A stretch of 64,000 bases of DNA from Solimonas aquatica (GCF_900111015.1 NZ_FOFS01000018.1:1-64000); one strand, 5' to 3'. Positions 47,282 through 57,960 are shown, numbered from the stretch's first letter. Numbers and translations are program-made. The notes: generated by a model not told the origin, from the sequence alone.

Positions 47282-49411
47282 CTACATCAGCCCCCATTTC
47301 AGCAGCTGCATCTTGATCATCAGCCAGATGAAGCTCAGCGCGCTCTTCACCTGTTCCCAGGCGCTGGGCTTGTCGTCGGCCTGCTGGCGGATGTAGTGCT
47401 GCAGGGCCTGAACGTCGGCGTCGCTCAGCTCGGCAAACGGCGGCATGCCGCGTGACTGCAGGGCGCCGTCGCGCACGATGGTGGTGAAGGCGGCGGTGTT
47501 GAGCGGAATCGCGGAAGCGCGCAGGTCCGGCGCGTAGCCGCCGGAGACAGCGGCCACGCCGTGGCAGATCGTGCACTTCTGATAGAGCGTGCGGCCCTGG
47601 CTTGCGAGCGCGCTGTCTACCTTGAAGCCGGCATCGTGCAGCGGCTGCGGAATCGAGGGTGCGGCGGACGGCGGCAGCCTGGCATCACCGTCGAGTGCGA
47701 AGGTGAGCAGGCGGCGCGGGTGTTCGCGGCCCACCCAGCCGTGCTGGGCGCTGAGCGAGCCCAGCACCATCAGGCCGCCGGACCAGCCGGCGAGCACGGA
47801 GACGTATTGCTTGCCGTTCACCGAATAGGTGATGGGCGGTGCCTGCGTGCCCACGCCCATGTCGAAGCGCCACAGGGTTTCGCCGCTTTGTGCGTCGTGT
47901 GCGATGAGCTGGCCGTCGCTCTGGCCCTGGAACACCAGGCCGCCATGCGTGGCCATCACGCCGCCGGGCGTGGCGCCGGGCAGCGGCTTCTCCCAGGCCT
48001 TTTTCTGATGCACCGGGTCCCAGGCCAGCAGCGAGCTGCTGCCGGCGTTCTTGGGAATGTCGTCGAAGAAGCCGTGCACGCCCATGGGACCGTCGCGGTC
48101 CATGTCGTAGTTCTCGGGCGTGTAGCCGCGATCATCGTAGTAACCGGGCAGCTCGCGCGCCGGGATGTAGACCAGGCCGCTGTCGGGGCTGTAGGCCATG
48201 GGCTGCCAGTTGTGCGTGCCGCCCGAGCCCGGCCAGATCAGCGACTCGCCGTTTTCATAGCGCGCGCCGCGCACTTCCACCGGCCGGCCGGTCTGCATGT
48301 CGATACGCTCGGCCCAGGTCACCTTGCCAATCTTCTCTGCGGAAATCAGCTTGCCGGTCTCGCGGTCGATCACGTAGAAGAAACCGTTCTTCGGAGCGTG
48401 CATCAGCACCTTGCGCGGCTTGCCTTCGATCTGCACCGTGGCCAGCACCATGTCCATGGTGGAGTTGAAGTCCCAGGTCTCGCCGGGCGTGGTCTGGTAG
48501 TGCCAGAGATATTTTCCGGTGTCGGCGTCCAGGGCCACCACGGAACACAGGAACAGATTGTCACCGCCGCCCGGGCTGCGCAGCTTGCGGTTCCAGGGGC
48601 CGCCATTGCCGGTGCCGATGTAGACGCGGTTGAACTCCGGATCGTAGGTGAGCGCGTTCCAGGCCGAGCCGCCGCCGCCGAACTTCCACCACTGCCCGGT
48701 CCAGGTCTTCGCCGCCAGTTCCTGCGAGGGATCTTCAAAGCCGTCGGCGGGATTGCCCGGCACCGCGAACCAGCGCCAGAGCTGCCGGCCGGTGTCGGCG
48801 TCATAGGCGGTGACATAGCCGCGCACATGGCCGAAGTCGGCGCCGCCGTGGCCGATCAGCACATGGCCGTTGAACACGCGCGGCGCGCCGGTGATGTAGC
48901 GGTTGTCGCCGGGCGTGGTGGTGAGCGTTTCCCAGACCAGCTGGCCGGTCTTGGCGTCGAGCGCGAACAGACGGCCGTCCTGCACGCCGGCGTAGACCTT
49001 GTTCTTCCAGAAGGCCAGGCCGCGGATGCCCCAGGCCATGCGCATCTTCTGGCCGTCCACCTTGGGGTCGTAGCTCCACAGCAGCTTGCCGCTGACCGCG
49101 TCCACGGCCTTGATCACGGAAAAGCCCACGGCCAGATACAGCACGCCGTCCACCGCCAGCGGCGTGGACGACACGTTCCAGACATCCGGCAGGTCCAGCG
49201 ACCAGGCCAGGCCCAGGCGTTTGACCGTGTCGCGATTGATCTGGTCCAGGGTGCTGAAGCGCTGCTCGCTGAAGCTGCGGCCGTAAGCGGCCCAGTTCGC
49301 GCTGTCCGCTTCGTTGGCCAGCGCCGCGTTGTCGATCTCGCTGGCGGCCTGTGCGCTGAGCGCAGCGCCGAGCAGTGCCACCGCAAAAAACCGCCGCAGA
49401 ATACTGGGCAT
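47282..49411 (-). CDS. PQQ-dependent alcohol dehydrogenase with C-terminal heme c domain
   Basis: 709 residues from ATG 49411. A signal peptide (MPSILRRFFAVALLGAALSA) leads into an eight-bladed PQQ propeller (about 30-580) with repeated W-motifs such as DADTGKYLWHYQTT. A cytochrome c domain follows, with CTICH (Cys613, Cys616, His617). It oxidises alcohols in the periplasm and passes electrons to the respiratory chain. The vicinal Cys-Cys of classic methanol/ethanol dehydrogenases is missing: that region reads RMAWGIRGLAFW. The last 25 residues are hydrophobic and may anchor it to the membrane. Confidence 0.9.
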   Translation of the reverse strand: MPSILRRFFAVALLGAALSAQAASEIDNAALANEADSANWAAYGRSFSEQRFSTLDQINRDTVKRLGLAWSLDLPDVWNVSSTPLAVDGVLYLAVGFSVIKAVDAVSGKLLWSYDPKVDGQKMRMAWGIRGLAFWKNKVYAGVQDGRLFALDAKTGQLVWETLTTTPGDNRYITGAPRVFNGHVLIGHGGADFGHVRGYVTAYDADTGRQLWRWFAVPGNPADGFEDPSQELAAKTWTGQWWKFGGGGSAWNALTYDPEFNRVYIGTGNGGPWNRKLRSPGGGDNLFLCSVVALDADTGKYLWHYQTTPGETWDFNSTMDMVLATVQIEGKPRKVLMHAPKNGFFYVIDRETGKLISAEKIGKVTWAERIDMQTGRPVEVRGARYENGESLIWPGSGGTHNWQPMAYSPDSGLVYIPARELPGYYDDRGYTPENYDMDRDGPMGVHGFFDDIPKNAGSSSLLAWDPVHQKKAWEKPLPGATPGGVMATHGGLVFQGQSDGQLIAHDAQSGETLWRFDMGVGTQAPPITYSVNGKQYVSVLAGWSGGLMVLGSLSAQHGWVGREHPRRLLTFALDGDARLPPSAAPSIPQPLHDAGFKVDSALASQGRTLYQKCTICHGVAAVSGGYAPDLRASAIPLNTAAFTTIVRDGALQSRGMPPFAELSDADVQALQHYIRQQADDKPSAWEQVKSALSFIWLMIKMQLLKWGLM

Positions 49412-49558
49412 CGCTTTCTCCCCCGGGAACTGGTCTTTTTTACCTCGGCCATTGTGCGGTGTTACTGCCGCCGGCCCTTCGCCCGAATGCAGTAGCCGCG
49501 CGCTTGAGCGGCGCGGGGGGCTGCCCTTAGCATGCGGCGGAGTCCGCCAAGGTGAGCC

Positions 49559-50188
49559 ATGAGCCAATTTCCCAGCGATATCTACACCGAACCTTCCGAC
49601 GTCGACGTCCACACCCTGCGCAATCTCGGCCCGCTGGCCGGCATGGCCGGCGTCTGGGAAGGCACGCGCGGCCTGGACGTGAAGCCCAAGGCCGAGGGCC
49701 CGAAGAAGCAGGCCTATGTGGAGCGCATCGAGCTGCAACCCATCGATCCGCAGACCAATGGCCCGCAGCTGCTCTACGGCCTGCGCTACCACACGCATAT
49801 CACCAAGCCCGGGCAGGTGAAGACCTATCACGATCAGGTGGGCTACTGGCTCTGGGAGCCGGCCACCGGCGGCATCATCCACACCATCGCCATTCCGCGC
49901 GGGCAGGTGGTGATGGCTTATGGCCAGGCGGCGGCCGATGCGAAGAGCTTCGAGGTGGTGGCCAAGCTCGAAGATGTGAGCTTCGGCATCCGTTCGGCGC
50001 CGTTCCTGGAGCACGCCTTCCGCACCACCGAGTTCCGCATCAAGGTCAGCATCAATGCCGACGGCACCTGGTCCTACGACGAGGACACCGTGCTGATGAT
50101 CCGTGGCCAGAGCGAGCCTTTTCATCACACGGATCGCAACACCCTGAGCAAGCTCGCGGAGCCGACGCCGAATCCTTTGGCGCGTTGA
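49559..50188 (+). CDS. Nitrobindin-like heme-binding beta-barrel protein
   Basis: 209 residues of the THAP4/nitrobindin family: LAGVWEGTRG-type N-terminal strand motif (here MAGVWEGTRG) and the C-terminal FHHTDRNTL, whose histidine region would bind heme. Nitrobindins bind ferric heme and nitric oxide or detoxify peroxynitrite. The N-terminus carries about 20 extra residues. It is divergent from the PQQ dehydrogenase gene. The role here is inferred only. Confidence 0.83.
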   Translation: MSQFPSDIYTEPSDVDVHTLRNLGPLAGMAGVWEGTRGLDVKPKAEGPKKQAYVERIELQPIDPQTNGPQLLYGLRYHTHITKPGQVKTYHDQVGYWLWEPATGGIIHTIAIPRGQVVMAYGQAAADAKSFEVVAKLEDVSFGIRSAPFLEHAFRTTEFRIKVSINADGTWSYDEDTVLMIRGQSEPFHHTDRNTLSKLAEPTPNPLAR

Positions 50189-50201
50189 GGGGGCAAAGCC
50201 A

Positions 50202-50327
50202 CCCCTCTCCCCCGGCCCCTCTCCCGCAAGGGGAGAGGGGAAACGTTCCGCTGGTATCAGTAAAGCTTTGATCCGGCCGCAAGTTGAAGCCCCTCTCCCC
50301 TCGCGGGAGAGGGGTTGGGGAGAGGGG
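50202..50327. repeat. CCCCTCTCCC-type palindromic repeat pair, copy 2
   Basis: 50202-50240 and 50290-50327 carry the same motif pair seen at 19312-19428: a CCCCTCTCCCCCGGCCCC stretch with facing GGGGAGAGGGG, then a second inverted copy. It lies between two convergent genes and may serve as a bidirectional terminator. Confidence 0.7.
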
Positions 50328-50334
50328 GCTCTCG

Positions 50335-51189
50335 CTATCGTCCCGCCCGCCTTGATGCCGCGCGAGCTGCCTTGCGCGCCAGCACGCCGTCGCCTACCAC
50401 TTCGCAGGCAAAGCCCGCCAGCGTCAAACGCTGACTCACTTCGCGCGGCACATCGCGGCCGCTGGTGAGCTTGTTGGGCGTGCCGGTGTAGTGAAACAGC
50501 AGGCCGCCGGCCACCAGCACGCGCGCCAGCTCGCCGTAGAAACGTTGCGAATACAGCTCGCCGGCAATGCCGAAGCGCGGCGGGTCGTGCAGGATGGCGT
50601 CGAAGCTGGCATCGGGCAGCGCGCTGATCTCCTGGCTCACATCGGCATGACGCAGCTGCAGGGGCGAGACCGCTTCATGATCCGGTGACCAGGGATTGTG
50701 CGTGCGCAGCCAGATCACATCGGGATTCTTCTCGAAGGACAGAATCGAGGCCGCTTGTTCCTGCAGGCACCAGGCCGCGAAGTAACCCAGGCCGCCGCAG
50801 GTGTCGAGGATGCGTTTGCCGCGCGGCGCGATCAGCGCCACCTTGTTGCGGGCATCCTCGTAAGGCGAGAGCTGCGCGCTGGGCAGCATCTTGATGCCGT
50901 CGATCTCGAAGGTGGGCGCGCCCCATTCGGTGGGCACCAGCTTGATCAGCGCCGTGCCGTAACGCGACAGCGGCGCAAACGCCTGTCCGTCCCAGTAGTA
51001 GATCGTGCGGTCCTTGCAGCGCTCGGGGTAGGGATAGCGCTGTTCCTGCCACTGCCAGTGTTCGCGAGCCAGCTGCAGCTGCGTCTGCGTGCGCTGCAGA
51101 TCCAGCGAGCAGGTGAGCTGCGTTTCGCCGGCATCGCGTGCCGCGCACAGGGCTTGGTGGACGGGCAGGGTGAGCAGGGGACTGGGCAT
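50335..51189 (-). CDS. Class I SAM-dependent methyltransferase
   Basis: 284 residues from ATG 51189. Motif I is ILDTCGGLGYFAAW. ILHDPPRFG resembles the (D/N)PP(R/Y) motif of RNA or DNA methylases. The enzyme would be cytoplasmic. The DPP motif hints at nucleic acid rather than small-molecule methylation, but the target is not clear. The longer frame to 51297 lacks support. Confidence 0.8.
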   Translation of the reverse strand: MPSPLLTLPVHQALCAARDAGETQLTCSLDLQRTQTQLQLAREHWQWQEQRYPYPERCKDRTIYYWDGQAFAPLSRYGTALIKLVPTEWGAPTFEIDGIKMLPSAQLSPYEDARNKVALIAPRGKRILDTCGGLGYFAAWCLQEQAASILSFEKNPDVIWLRTHNPWSPDHEAVSPLQLRHADVSQEISALPDASFDAILHDPPRFGIAGELYSQRFYGELARVLVAGGLLFHYTGTPNKLTSGRDVPREVSQRLTLAGFACEVVGDGVLARKAARAASRRAGR

Positions 51190-51385
51190 GAGCGGGCGGT
51201 GAAGGCGGCCTGTGAGCCTGAGGCGGTGGCCGACCGGACTGCGGATGGGCCTTGGACTGCGGGGCGCATGATGACCGTCCGCGCGCCGGAACTCCACCCG
51301 TCGCGGCGCTATGATCCGGCGAGATGCCTCGCTGCCTGGGGCACAGGGCCGTCGGCGGTCATTTCAGGCGCAAACAGGACGCACC

Positions 51386-53212
51386 ATGAACCATCTGAGC
51401 AATCTGCAGTTCCTGCTGTTCGACTGGCTGCAGGTCGAGAAGCTGGCGGACCGCGCGCGCTTTGCCGATCTGGACCGCGCCAGCATCACCGCGGTGCTGG
51501 AGAACTGCGAGCGCATCGCCGCGCGCGAGTTCGCGCCGCACAACCGCCAGGTGGATGTCGAGGAGCCGCAGTTCGACGGCGAGCGCGTGCAGCTGCCGGC
51601 GGTCACCGCCCAGGCGGTGCGGGCTTATATCGAATCCGGCATGCTGGCCGCGAGCCAGGATGCGGCGCTGGGCGGCCTGCAGCTGCCGCGCGTGGCGGAG
51701 CTGGCCGGCAACAGCTTCTTTGCGATGGCCAGCATCGCCATGTTTGCCTATCCGATGCTCACGGTCGGCAATGCCAATCTGCTGCTCGCGCATGGCACGG
51801 CCAAGCAGAAGGACGTGTTTGCACGCGCCGAGCTGGAAGGGCGCTGGTTCGGCACCATGTGCCTGAGCGAGCCGCAGGCCGGCTCCAGTCTCTCCGATGT
51901 CGCCACCCGCGCGCAGCCCGATGGCGAGGATGGCGAGCAGGATCCGCTGGGGCCGCGTTACCGCCTGCGCGGCAACAAGATGTGGATCTCCGCAGGCGAG
52001 CACGAGCTGAGCGAGAACATCGTGCATCTGGTGCTGGCCAAGGTGCCGGATGCCCAGGGGCGTCTGCCGGCCGGGGTCAAAGGCCTGTCGCTGTTCATCG
52101 TGCCCAAGTATCTGGTGACGGCGGAGGGTGTGCGCACGTCCGAGCGCAATGATGTGGCGCTGGCGGGCCTCAATCACAAGCTGGGTTATCGCGGCACCAC
52201 CAACACCCTGCTCAATTTCGGCGAAGGCCGATATCGGCCACGCGGCAGCGAGGGCGCCATCGGCTATCGCGTCGGCGCCGAGGGCGAGGGCCTCAAATGC
52301 ATGTTCCACATGATGAACGAGGCGCGTGTGGGCGTGGGCATGGGCGCGGCGATGCTGGGCATGGCCGGCTATCAGGCCTCGCTCGACTATGCGCAGCAGC
52401 GTCGGCAGGGCCGGCCGCTGCAGTCCGGTGGCAAGGATGTCGGCGCGCAGCAGGTGCCGATCATCCAGCACGCCGACATCAAGCGCATGCTGCTGGCGCA
52501 GAAGGCTTACTGCGAAGGCGCGCTGGCGCTGCTGCTGTACTGCGCGCAGCTGATCGACCGTCAGCACAGCGGCAATGCCGAAGAAGCGCAGCGTGTCGGA
52601 CTGCTGCTGGAAATGCTTACGCCGGTGGCCAAGAGCTGGCCCAGCCAGTGGTGTCTGGAAGCCAACAGCCTCGCCATCCAGGTGCACGGCGGGTATGGCT
52701 ATACGCGCGATTTTCCGGTGGAGCAGCACTGGCGCGACAACCGCCTCAACATGATTCACGAGGGCACGCACGGCATCCAGGGGCTGGACCTGCTCGGCCG
52801 CAAGGTGACCATGGCCAAGGGCCAGGGCCTGCGGCTGTTGAGCGTCGAGATGGAAGCGACGATCCGCAAGGCGGGCGGACGCGGGCAACTGCGCGAAGAA
52901 GCGGCGGACCTGAGCGCGGCCCTGCAGCAGCTGCTGAGCGTCACGCAGTCAGCCTGGGCCGGTGGCAGGCCCGAAGAAACGCTGGCCAATGCCACGCTTT
53001 ATCTGCAGGGCTTCGGCCATCTGGTGCTGGCCTGGATCTGGCTGGACGTCGCGCTCAGCGCGCTGGCGCAGGCCGATGAGACGATGCGCGAAGGCAAGCT
53101 CGCCGCCTGCCGCTACTTCTTCCGCTACGAGCTGCCCAAGATCGAAGCCTGGCTGCAGCCGGTGGCCCGGCGCGACGACACCTGTCTGCAGGTGCACGAG
53201 GCGCATCTGTAG
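51386..53212 (+). CDS. Acyl-CoA dehydrogenase (large form)
   Basis: 608 residues from ATG 51386. The FAD/substrate motifs CLSEPQAGSS and YGYTRDFPVEQHWRDNR are present, and the catalytic-base region (MIHEGTHGIQGLDLLGRK) matches the long-chain 600-residue class with an extra C-terminal helical domain. It removes two hydrogens from acyl-CoA in beta-oxidation. It stands alone here, but alkane oxidation genes follow, so it may process the derived fatty acids. Confidence 0.92.
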   Translation: MNHLSNLQFLLFDWLQVEKLADRARFADLDRASITAVLENCERIAAREFAPHNRQVDVEEPQFDGERVQLPAVTAQAVRAYIESGMLAASQDAALGGLQLPRVAELAGNSFFAMASIAMFAYPMLTVGNANLLLAHGTAKQKDVFARAELEGRWFGTMCLSEPQAGSSLSDVATRAQPDGEDGEQDPLGPRYRLRGNKMWISAGEHELSENIVHLVLAKVPDAQGRLPAGVKGLSLFIVPKYLVTAEGVRTSERNDVALAGLNHKLGYRGTTNTLLNFGEGRYRPRGSEGAIGYRVGAEGEGLKCMFHMMNEARVGVGMGAAMLGMAGYQASLDYAQQRRQGRPLQSGGKDVGAQQVPIIQHADIKRMLLAQKAYCEGALALLLYCAQLIDRQHSGNAEEAQRVGLLLEMLTPVAKSWPSQWCLEANSLAIQVHGGYGYTRDFPVEQHWRDNRLNMIHEGTHGIQGLDLLGRKVTMAKGQGLRLLSVEMEATIRKAGGRGQLREEAADLSAALQQLLSVTQSAWAGGRPEETLANATLYLQGFGHLVLAWIWLDVALSALAQADETMREGKLAACRYFFRYELPKIEAWLQPVARRDDTCLQVHEAHL

Positions 53213-53253
53213 GGACGCGCGGCTGGCTTGCGGCGTAAGGAACTTTTAAGAAT

Positions 53254-53411
53254 CACGCCAAGGCGCCAAGAACGCAGAGGCGCAAAAAGTGCAAAGCCTT
53301 GATGCGCGATTCGGCGTCTGAACTTCAATCGCGGTCATGCCCGCTTGCGCGGGCATGAAAAGCAATGTGCCTTGCTTTCTTGCGCCTTGGCGCCTCTGCG
53401 TGATTCTCTTC
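53254..53411. repeat. Intergenic inverted repeat with GCCAAGGCGCCAAG arms
   Basis: AGAATCACGCC... (from 53254) faces ...GCGTGATTCT (to 53411), each arm carrying a form of GCCAAGGCGCCA. A separate perfect hairpin, TCATGCCCGC/GCGGGCATGA, lies at 53336-53359. The block fills the gap between convergent genes and probably ends both transcripts. Confidence 0.6.
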
Positions 53412-53431
53412 TTGTGCGGGCGCCAGAACGT

Positions 53432-54916
<1,485 letters not shown>

Positions 54917-55028
54917 GGTTCTGCTCTCCCGAATTTTGAAGGGCCATCTTCGCCCGGCGGCGTACGCTGCGGGCATGGCCGCTGCGCCGGGCGGATTGTC
55001 CGTGTGGCGAGACTACCTCATGCAAAAG

Positions 55029-55055
55029 CCCCCGGCGCGTGTGGCGCGCCGAGGG
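55029..55055 (-). terminator. Terminator after alkB
   Basis: A ten-base stem with one mismatch (55029-55038 with 55046-55055) is followed on the minus strand by CTTTTGC. It begins about 20 bases beyond the alkB stop and separates it from the monooxygenase gene. Confidence 0.65.
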
Positions 55056-55075
55056 CGGTGTTGCAGATGTTGGGC

Positions 55076-56476
55076 TCAGGCGTCTGGCGCCAGGGGCTTG
55101 AAGTCCGGCTTCTCGCGTACTGCGCAGCTCGGGCAGGGCCAGGTAGCCGGCAGCAGTGCCCAGCGCGTGCCGGGTGCGAAGCCTTCATGCGGGCAGCCCT
55201 GCGCTTCGTCGTAGATGTACTCGCAGTTGGGGCACTGGAAGCGCGTGGCCTGCACCGGCGTCGCGACCACCGCTTCTTCCACTGCACTCGATGCCTTGGT
55301 CTTGGCCGTGGCGGCGCGATGCCAGCGGGCCATCAGCCTGGCGCGCTTGGGTTCGTAGATGTTGGCCTTGGACAGATCGCCCTTGAAGTGCGCGGCGACC
55401 TTGGGGTCCATCAGGCGGTACCAGAGCGGCGGGAAGTAGGCCAGCAGCAGCATCGAGGCATAGCCGGAGGGCAGCTGCGGGGTGTTCTCGAAGTGGCGCA
55501 GGGCCTGATAGCGGCGCGTGGGGTTGGCGTGATGATCGGAATGGCGCTGCAGCTGATACAGGAACAGATTGGTGACGATGTGATTGCTGTTCCAGGAGTG
55601 ATGCGGCTGGCAGCGCTCGTAGCGGCCGGTGCGGGCGTCGAACTGACGCAGCAGGCCGTAGTGCTCCAGATAGTTCACGGTCTCCAGCAGCGAGGCACCG
55701 TAAGCGGCCTGCAGCAGCAGGAAGGGCAGCGCGGCCCAGCCCAGCCACAGCGTCAGCGCCGCGAAGAACACCACGGTCATCGCCCAGGCCTGCAGGTTTT
55801 CATTGCCCGAGCTGAACACGCTCTTGCCGTTGCGCTGCAGGCGTTCCTTCTCGATGTTCCAGGCCGAGCGCAGGCTGCCGAACACGGTGCGCGGCAGGAA
55901 CACCCAGAAGCTCTCGCCCATCTTCGAGCTGGCCGGATCATGCGGCGTGGCCACGTTCTTGTGATGGCCCTTGTTGTGCTCGATGAAGAAGTGGCCATAG
56001 GCCACCGGCGCCAGCGTCAGCTTGGCCATCCAGCGCTCCGCGCTTTCCTTCTTGTGGCCCAGCTCATGCGCGGTGTTGATCGCCACGCCGTTGACCGCGC
56101 CGGTGGTGAACAGCACGCCCACATATTCCCAGATGGCGAGATCGCCGCGCACCGCGAGCCAGGCGCCCAGCGCGGTGACCACGTACTGCATGGGCACGAA
56201 GGCGAACACGATGTTGCGGTAATAGCGATCCTCTTCCAGCGCGCGCACCACCGCTTCCGGCGGATTGTTCTGGTCCACGCCCACCAGCCAGTCCAGCAGC
56301 GGAATCACGCCGTAGAGCAGGATGAAGGCCGACCAGGTGAACACGCCCCAGCCGGTGGCCAGGAACAGGGCGAAGCCGGCCAGCGCCAGCACCGGAATCA
56401 TGGGGCTCAGCAGCCACAGGTAGCGCTTGCCGTCGGTCCACTGCACATCGGCCGCATTGAGACTTTGTGTCGTCAT
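55076..56476 (-). CDS. alkB: Alkane 1-monooxygenase fused to rubredoxin
   Basis: 466 residues from ATG 56476. Six membrane helices and the eight-histidine di-iron motifs are present: HELGH (137-141), EHNKGHH (166-172), LQRHSDHH (309-316) and the NYLEHYG box (268-274). A linker of about 30 residues leads to a C-terminal rubredoxin with Cys415, Cys418, Cys448 and Cys451. It hydroxylates the terminal carbon of n-alkanes; the fused rubredoxin supplies electrons directly. A rubredoxin reductase is not in the window. Confidence 0.96.
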   Translation of the reverse strand: MTTQSLNAADVQWTDGKRYLWLLSPMIPVLALAGFALFLATGWGVFTWSAFILLYGVIPLLDWLVGVDQNNPPEAVVRALEEDRYYRNIVFAFVPMQYVVTALGAWLAVRGDLAIWEYVGVLFTTGAVNGVAINTAHELGHKKESAERWMAKLTLAPVAYGHFFIEHNKGHHKNVATPHDPASSKMGESFWVFLPRTVFGSLRSAWNIEKERLQRNGKSVFSSGNENLQAWAMTVVFFAALTLWLGWAALPFLLLQAAYGASLLETVNYLEHYGLLRQFDARTGRYERCQPHHSWNSNHIVTNLFLYQLQRHSDHHANPTRRYQALRHFENTPQLPSGYASMLLLAYFPPLWYRLMDPKVAAHFKGDLSKANIYEPKRARLMARWHRAATAKTKASSAVEEAVVATPVQATRFQCPNCEYIYDEAQGCPHEGFAPGTRWALLPATWPCPSCAVREKPDFKPLAPDA

Positions 56477-56511
56477 TTGGAAACTTCCTCCGAATCCCGC
56501 TGGTTCATATG

Positions 56512-56603
56512 GCAATGACGCCGGTCATTGCGTGCAGCCATTTTTCTTGGGGAAGGCCTGCGCGACCCTGTCATTTCTTGACTTGGGCCTGTCATTTTTC
56601 GAC
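56512..56603. promoter_or_regulatory. alkB-araC control region with repeated GTCATT sites
   Basis: A perfect inverted repeat GCAATGAC-N4-GTCATTGC lies at 56512-56531. Two direct repeats of 16 bases (CCTGTCATTTCTTGAC at 56567-56582; 14/16 identical copy at 56588-56603) start 21 bases apart, two helical turns, as AraC-type regulators prefer. All share GTCATT. They lie between the divergent alkB and araC starts. Confidence 0.65.
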
Positions 56604-56612
56604 ATTAGCGGG

Positions 56613-57638
56613 GTGAGCAAGACCGCCGCCCCTGTGGAAGTGCCTGCGCGCTACTACCTGCGCGCCGCCGAGGTGTTGCTGCGCATGGGGGTGAACGTGC
56701 CGCAGCTGCTGGCGGCCGCGCGCATCCGCATCGAGCGCCTGGATCGTCCCGACGCCAGCCTGCCCTTCGAGCAGGTGGAGATCCTGGTCAACGAAGCCTT
56801 CCGCCTCACCGGCCGCAGCGACTTCGGCATCGAGGTCGGGCGCACGCTCAAGCTCGGTTCGCACAGCATGGTGGGCTACGGCATGCTCAGCAGCCCGCAT
56901 GCCGACTACGCCCTGCGGCTGGCGGCACGCTACTTCAAGCTGATCATGCCGGCGTTTCGCATGCGCTACCGCGCCAGTGCCGAGCGCGCCGAGGTGAGCT
57001 TTTCGCCGACGCAGCCCATGAGCCACCTCTGCCTGCAGTTTCATCTGGAGGCCCTGGTGTTCGCCACGCATTGCGAGCTGCGCGAGCTGCTCGGCGGCCG
57101 CGCGCCGCCCTGCGAGATCTATCTCTCTTATGCCGAGCCAGCCCACGCGGCGCGCTACAGCGAGCTGGACGGCGCGCGCTGTCACTTCGGCTGGGACGTG
57201 ATGCCCGGCATCCGCATGGTGTTCAGTGGTGACTTCACCGCCTACCCGCTGGCCATGGCCGACCCGTCCGCCCTGCGTCTGGCCGAGGAGCGCTGCAAGG
57301 AGCTGGTGCGTAAGGCCGTGGCCGGCGGCAAGATTTCCGACTGGGTGGCGATGATGCTGCGCGAAGCCGGCGGCAGCATGCCCACGCAGGCCGAGCTGGC
57401 GCAGACCCTGAACCTGTCGCCGCGCACCCTGGACCGTTATCTGCAGCGCGAGGGCGAGAGCTTCCGCGCGCTGGCCAAGCGCGTGCGGCATGAAAAGGCC
57501 TGCGCGCTGATCGAGGCCGGCGAACTGAGCCTGACGCAGATTGCCTATGAGCTGGGCTACAGCGACGCCGCCAACTTCACGCGCGCCTTCCGGCGCGAGG
57601 CGGGGCGCAGCCCCAGCGCGCATCGCGAAAGCTCCTGA
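56613..57638 (+). CDS. AraC-family regulator, likely of alkane genes
   Basis: 341 residues if translation starts at GTG 56613. The first 190 or so form an AraC_N (arabinose-binding-like, PF12625) ligand domain. The last 90 form a double helix-turn-helix, with LAQTLNLSPRTLDRYLQREG and LTQIAYELGYSDAANFTRAF. It diverges from alkB, 136 bases apart. Related AraC regulators control alkB in several alkane degraders. The longer frame beginning at 56427 crosses the repeat region and is not favoured. Confidence 0.85.
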   Translation: MSKTAAPVEVPARYYLRAAEVLLRMGVNVPQLLAAARIRIERLDRPDASLPFEQVEILVNEAFRLTGRSDFGIEVGRTLKLGSHSMVGYGMLSSPHADYALRLAARYFKLIMPAFRMRYRASAERAEVSFSPTQPMSHLCLQFHLEALVFATHCELRELLGGRAPPCEIYLSYAEPAHAARYSELDGARCHFGWDVMPGIRMVFSGDFTAYPLAMADPSALRLAEERCKELVRKAVAGGKISDWVAMMLREAGGSMPTQAELAQTLNLSPRTLDRYLQREGESFRALAKRVRHEKACALIEAGELSLTQIAYELGYSDAANFTRAFRREAGRSPSAHRESS

Positions 57639-57739
57639 CGCGACCATTGGCGGCCAGGCTGGGCGCAGCCGCGCATCTTTCCGTGCCTCGACATGAGCCA
57701 AGACCAGCCATCGTCCGCCCCTGAGCCGTCGTAGCCGTC

Positions 57740-57960
57740 GTAGCCCGGATGCAGCGCAGCGCAATCCGGGAGCGCGCTGCCGGAAACCGCAACCAGGATC
57801 GACGGCATTGCGGTCCCCGGCGTCCGGCGACCCTGCGCGCGGACATGGCGATGAAATGGCGATGTGGCGAGTCATCCGTCCATGCGGTCCGCCGATTTCT
57901 GCGGAAGTGCACTATTCGCAGAGCGTGCCCCCGGATTGCGCTTCGCTGCATCCGGGCTAC
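57740..57960. mobile_element. 221-base element with 31-base terminal inverted repeats
   Basis: Arms 57740-57770 (starting GTAGCCCGGATGCAGCG) and 57930-57960 match in 30 of 31 positions when one is reversed. The interior of 159 bases has no credible ORF. The arms belong to a repeat common in Gammaproteobacteria. Size and layout fit a MITE or a REP doublet. Target-site duplications are not obvious. The gap 57639-58121 holds nothing else I can identify. Confidence 0.65.

Noticed and set aside
49412-50128. N-terminal extension of the PQQ dehydrogenase frame
   Set aside because: Runs antisense through the nitrobindin-like gene; a proper signal peptide starts at 49411.
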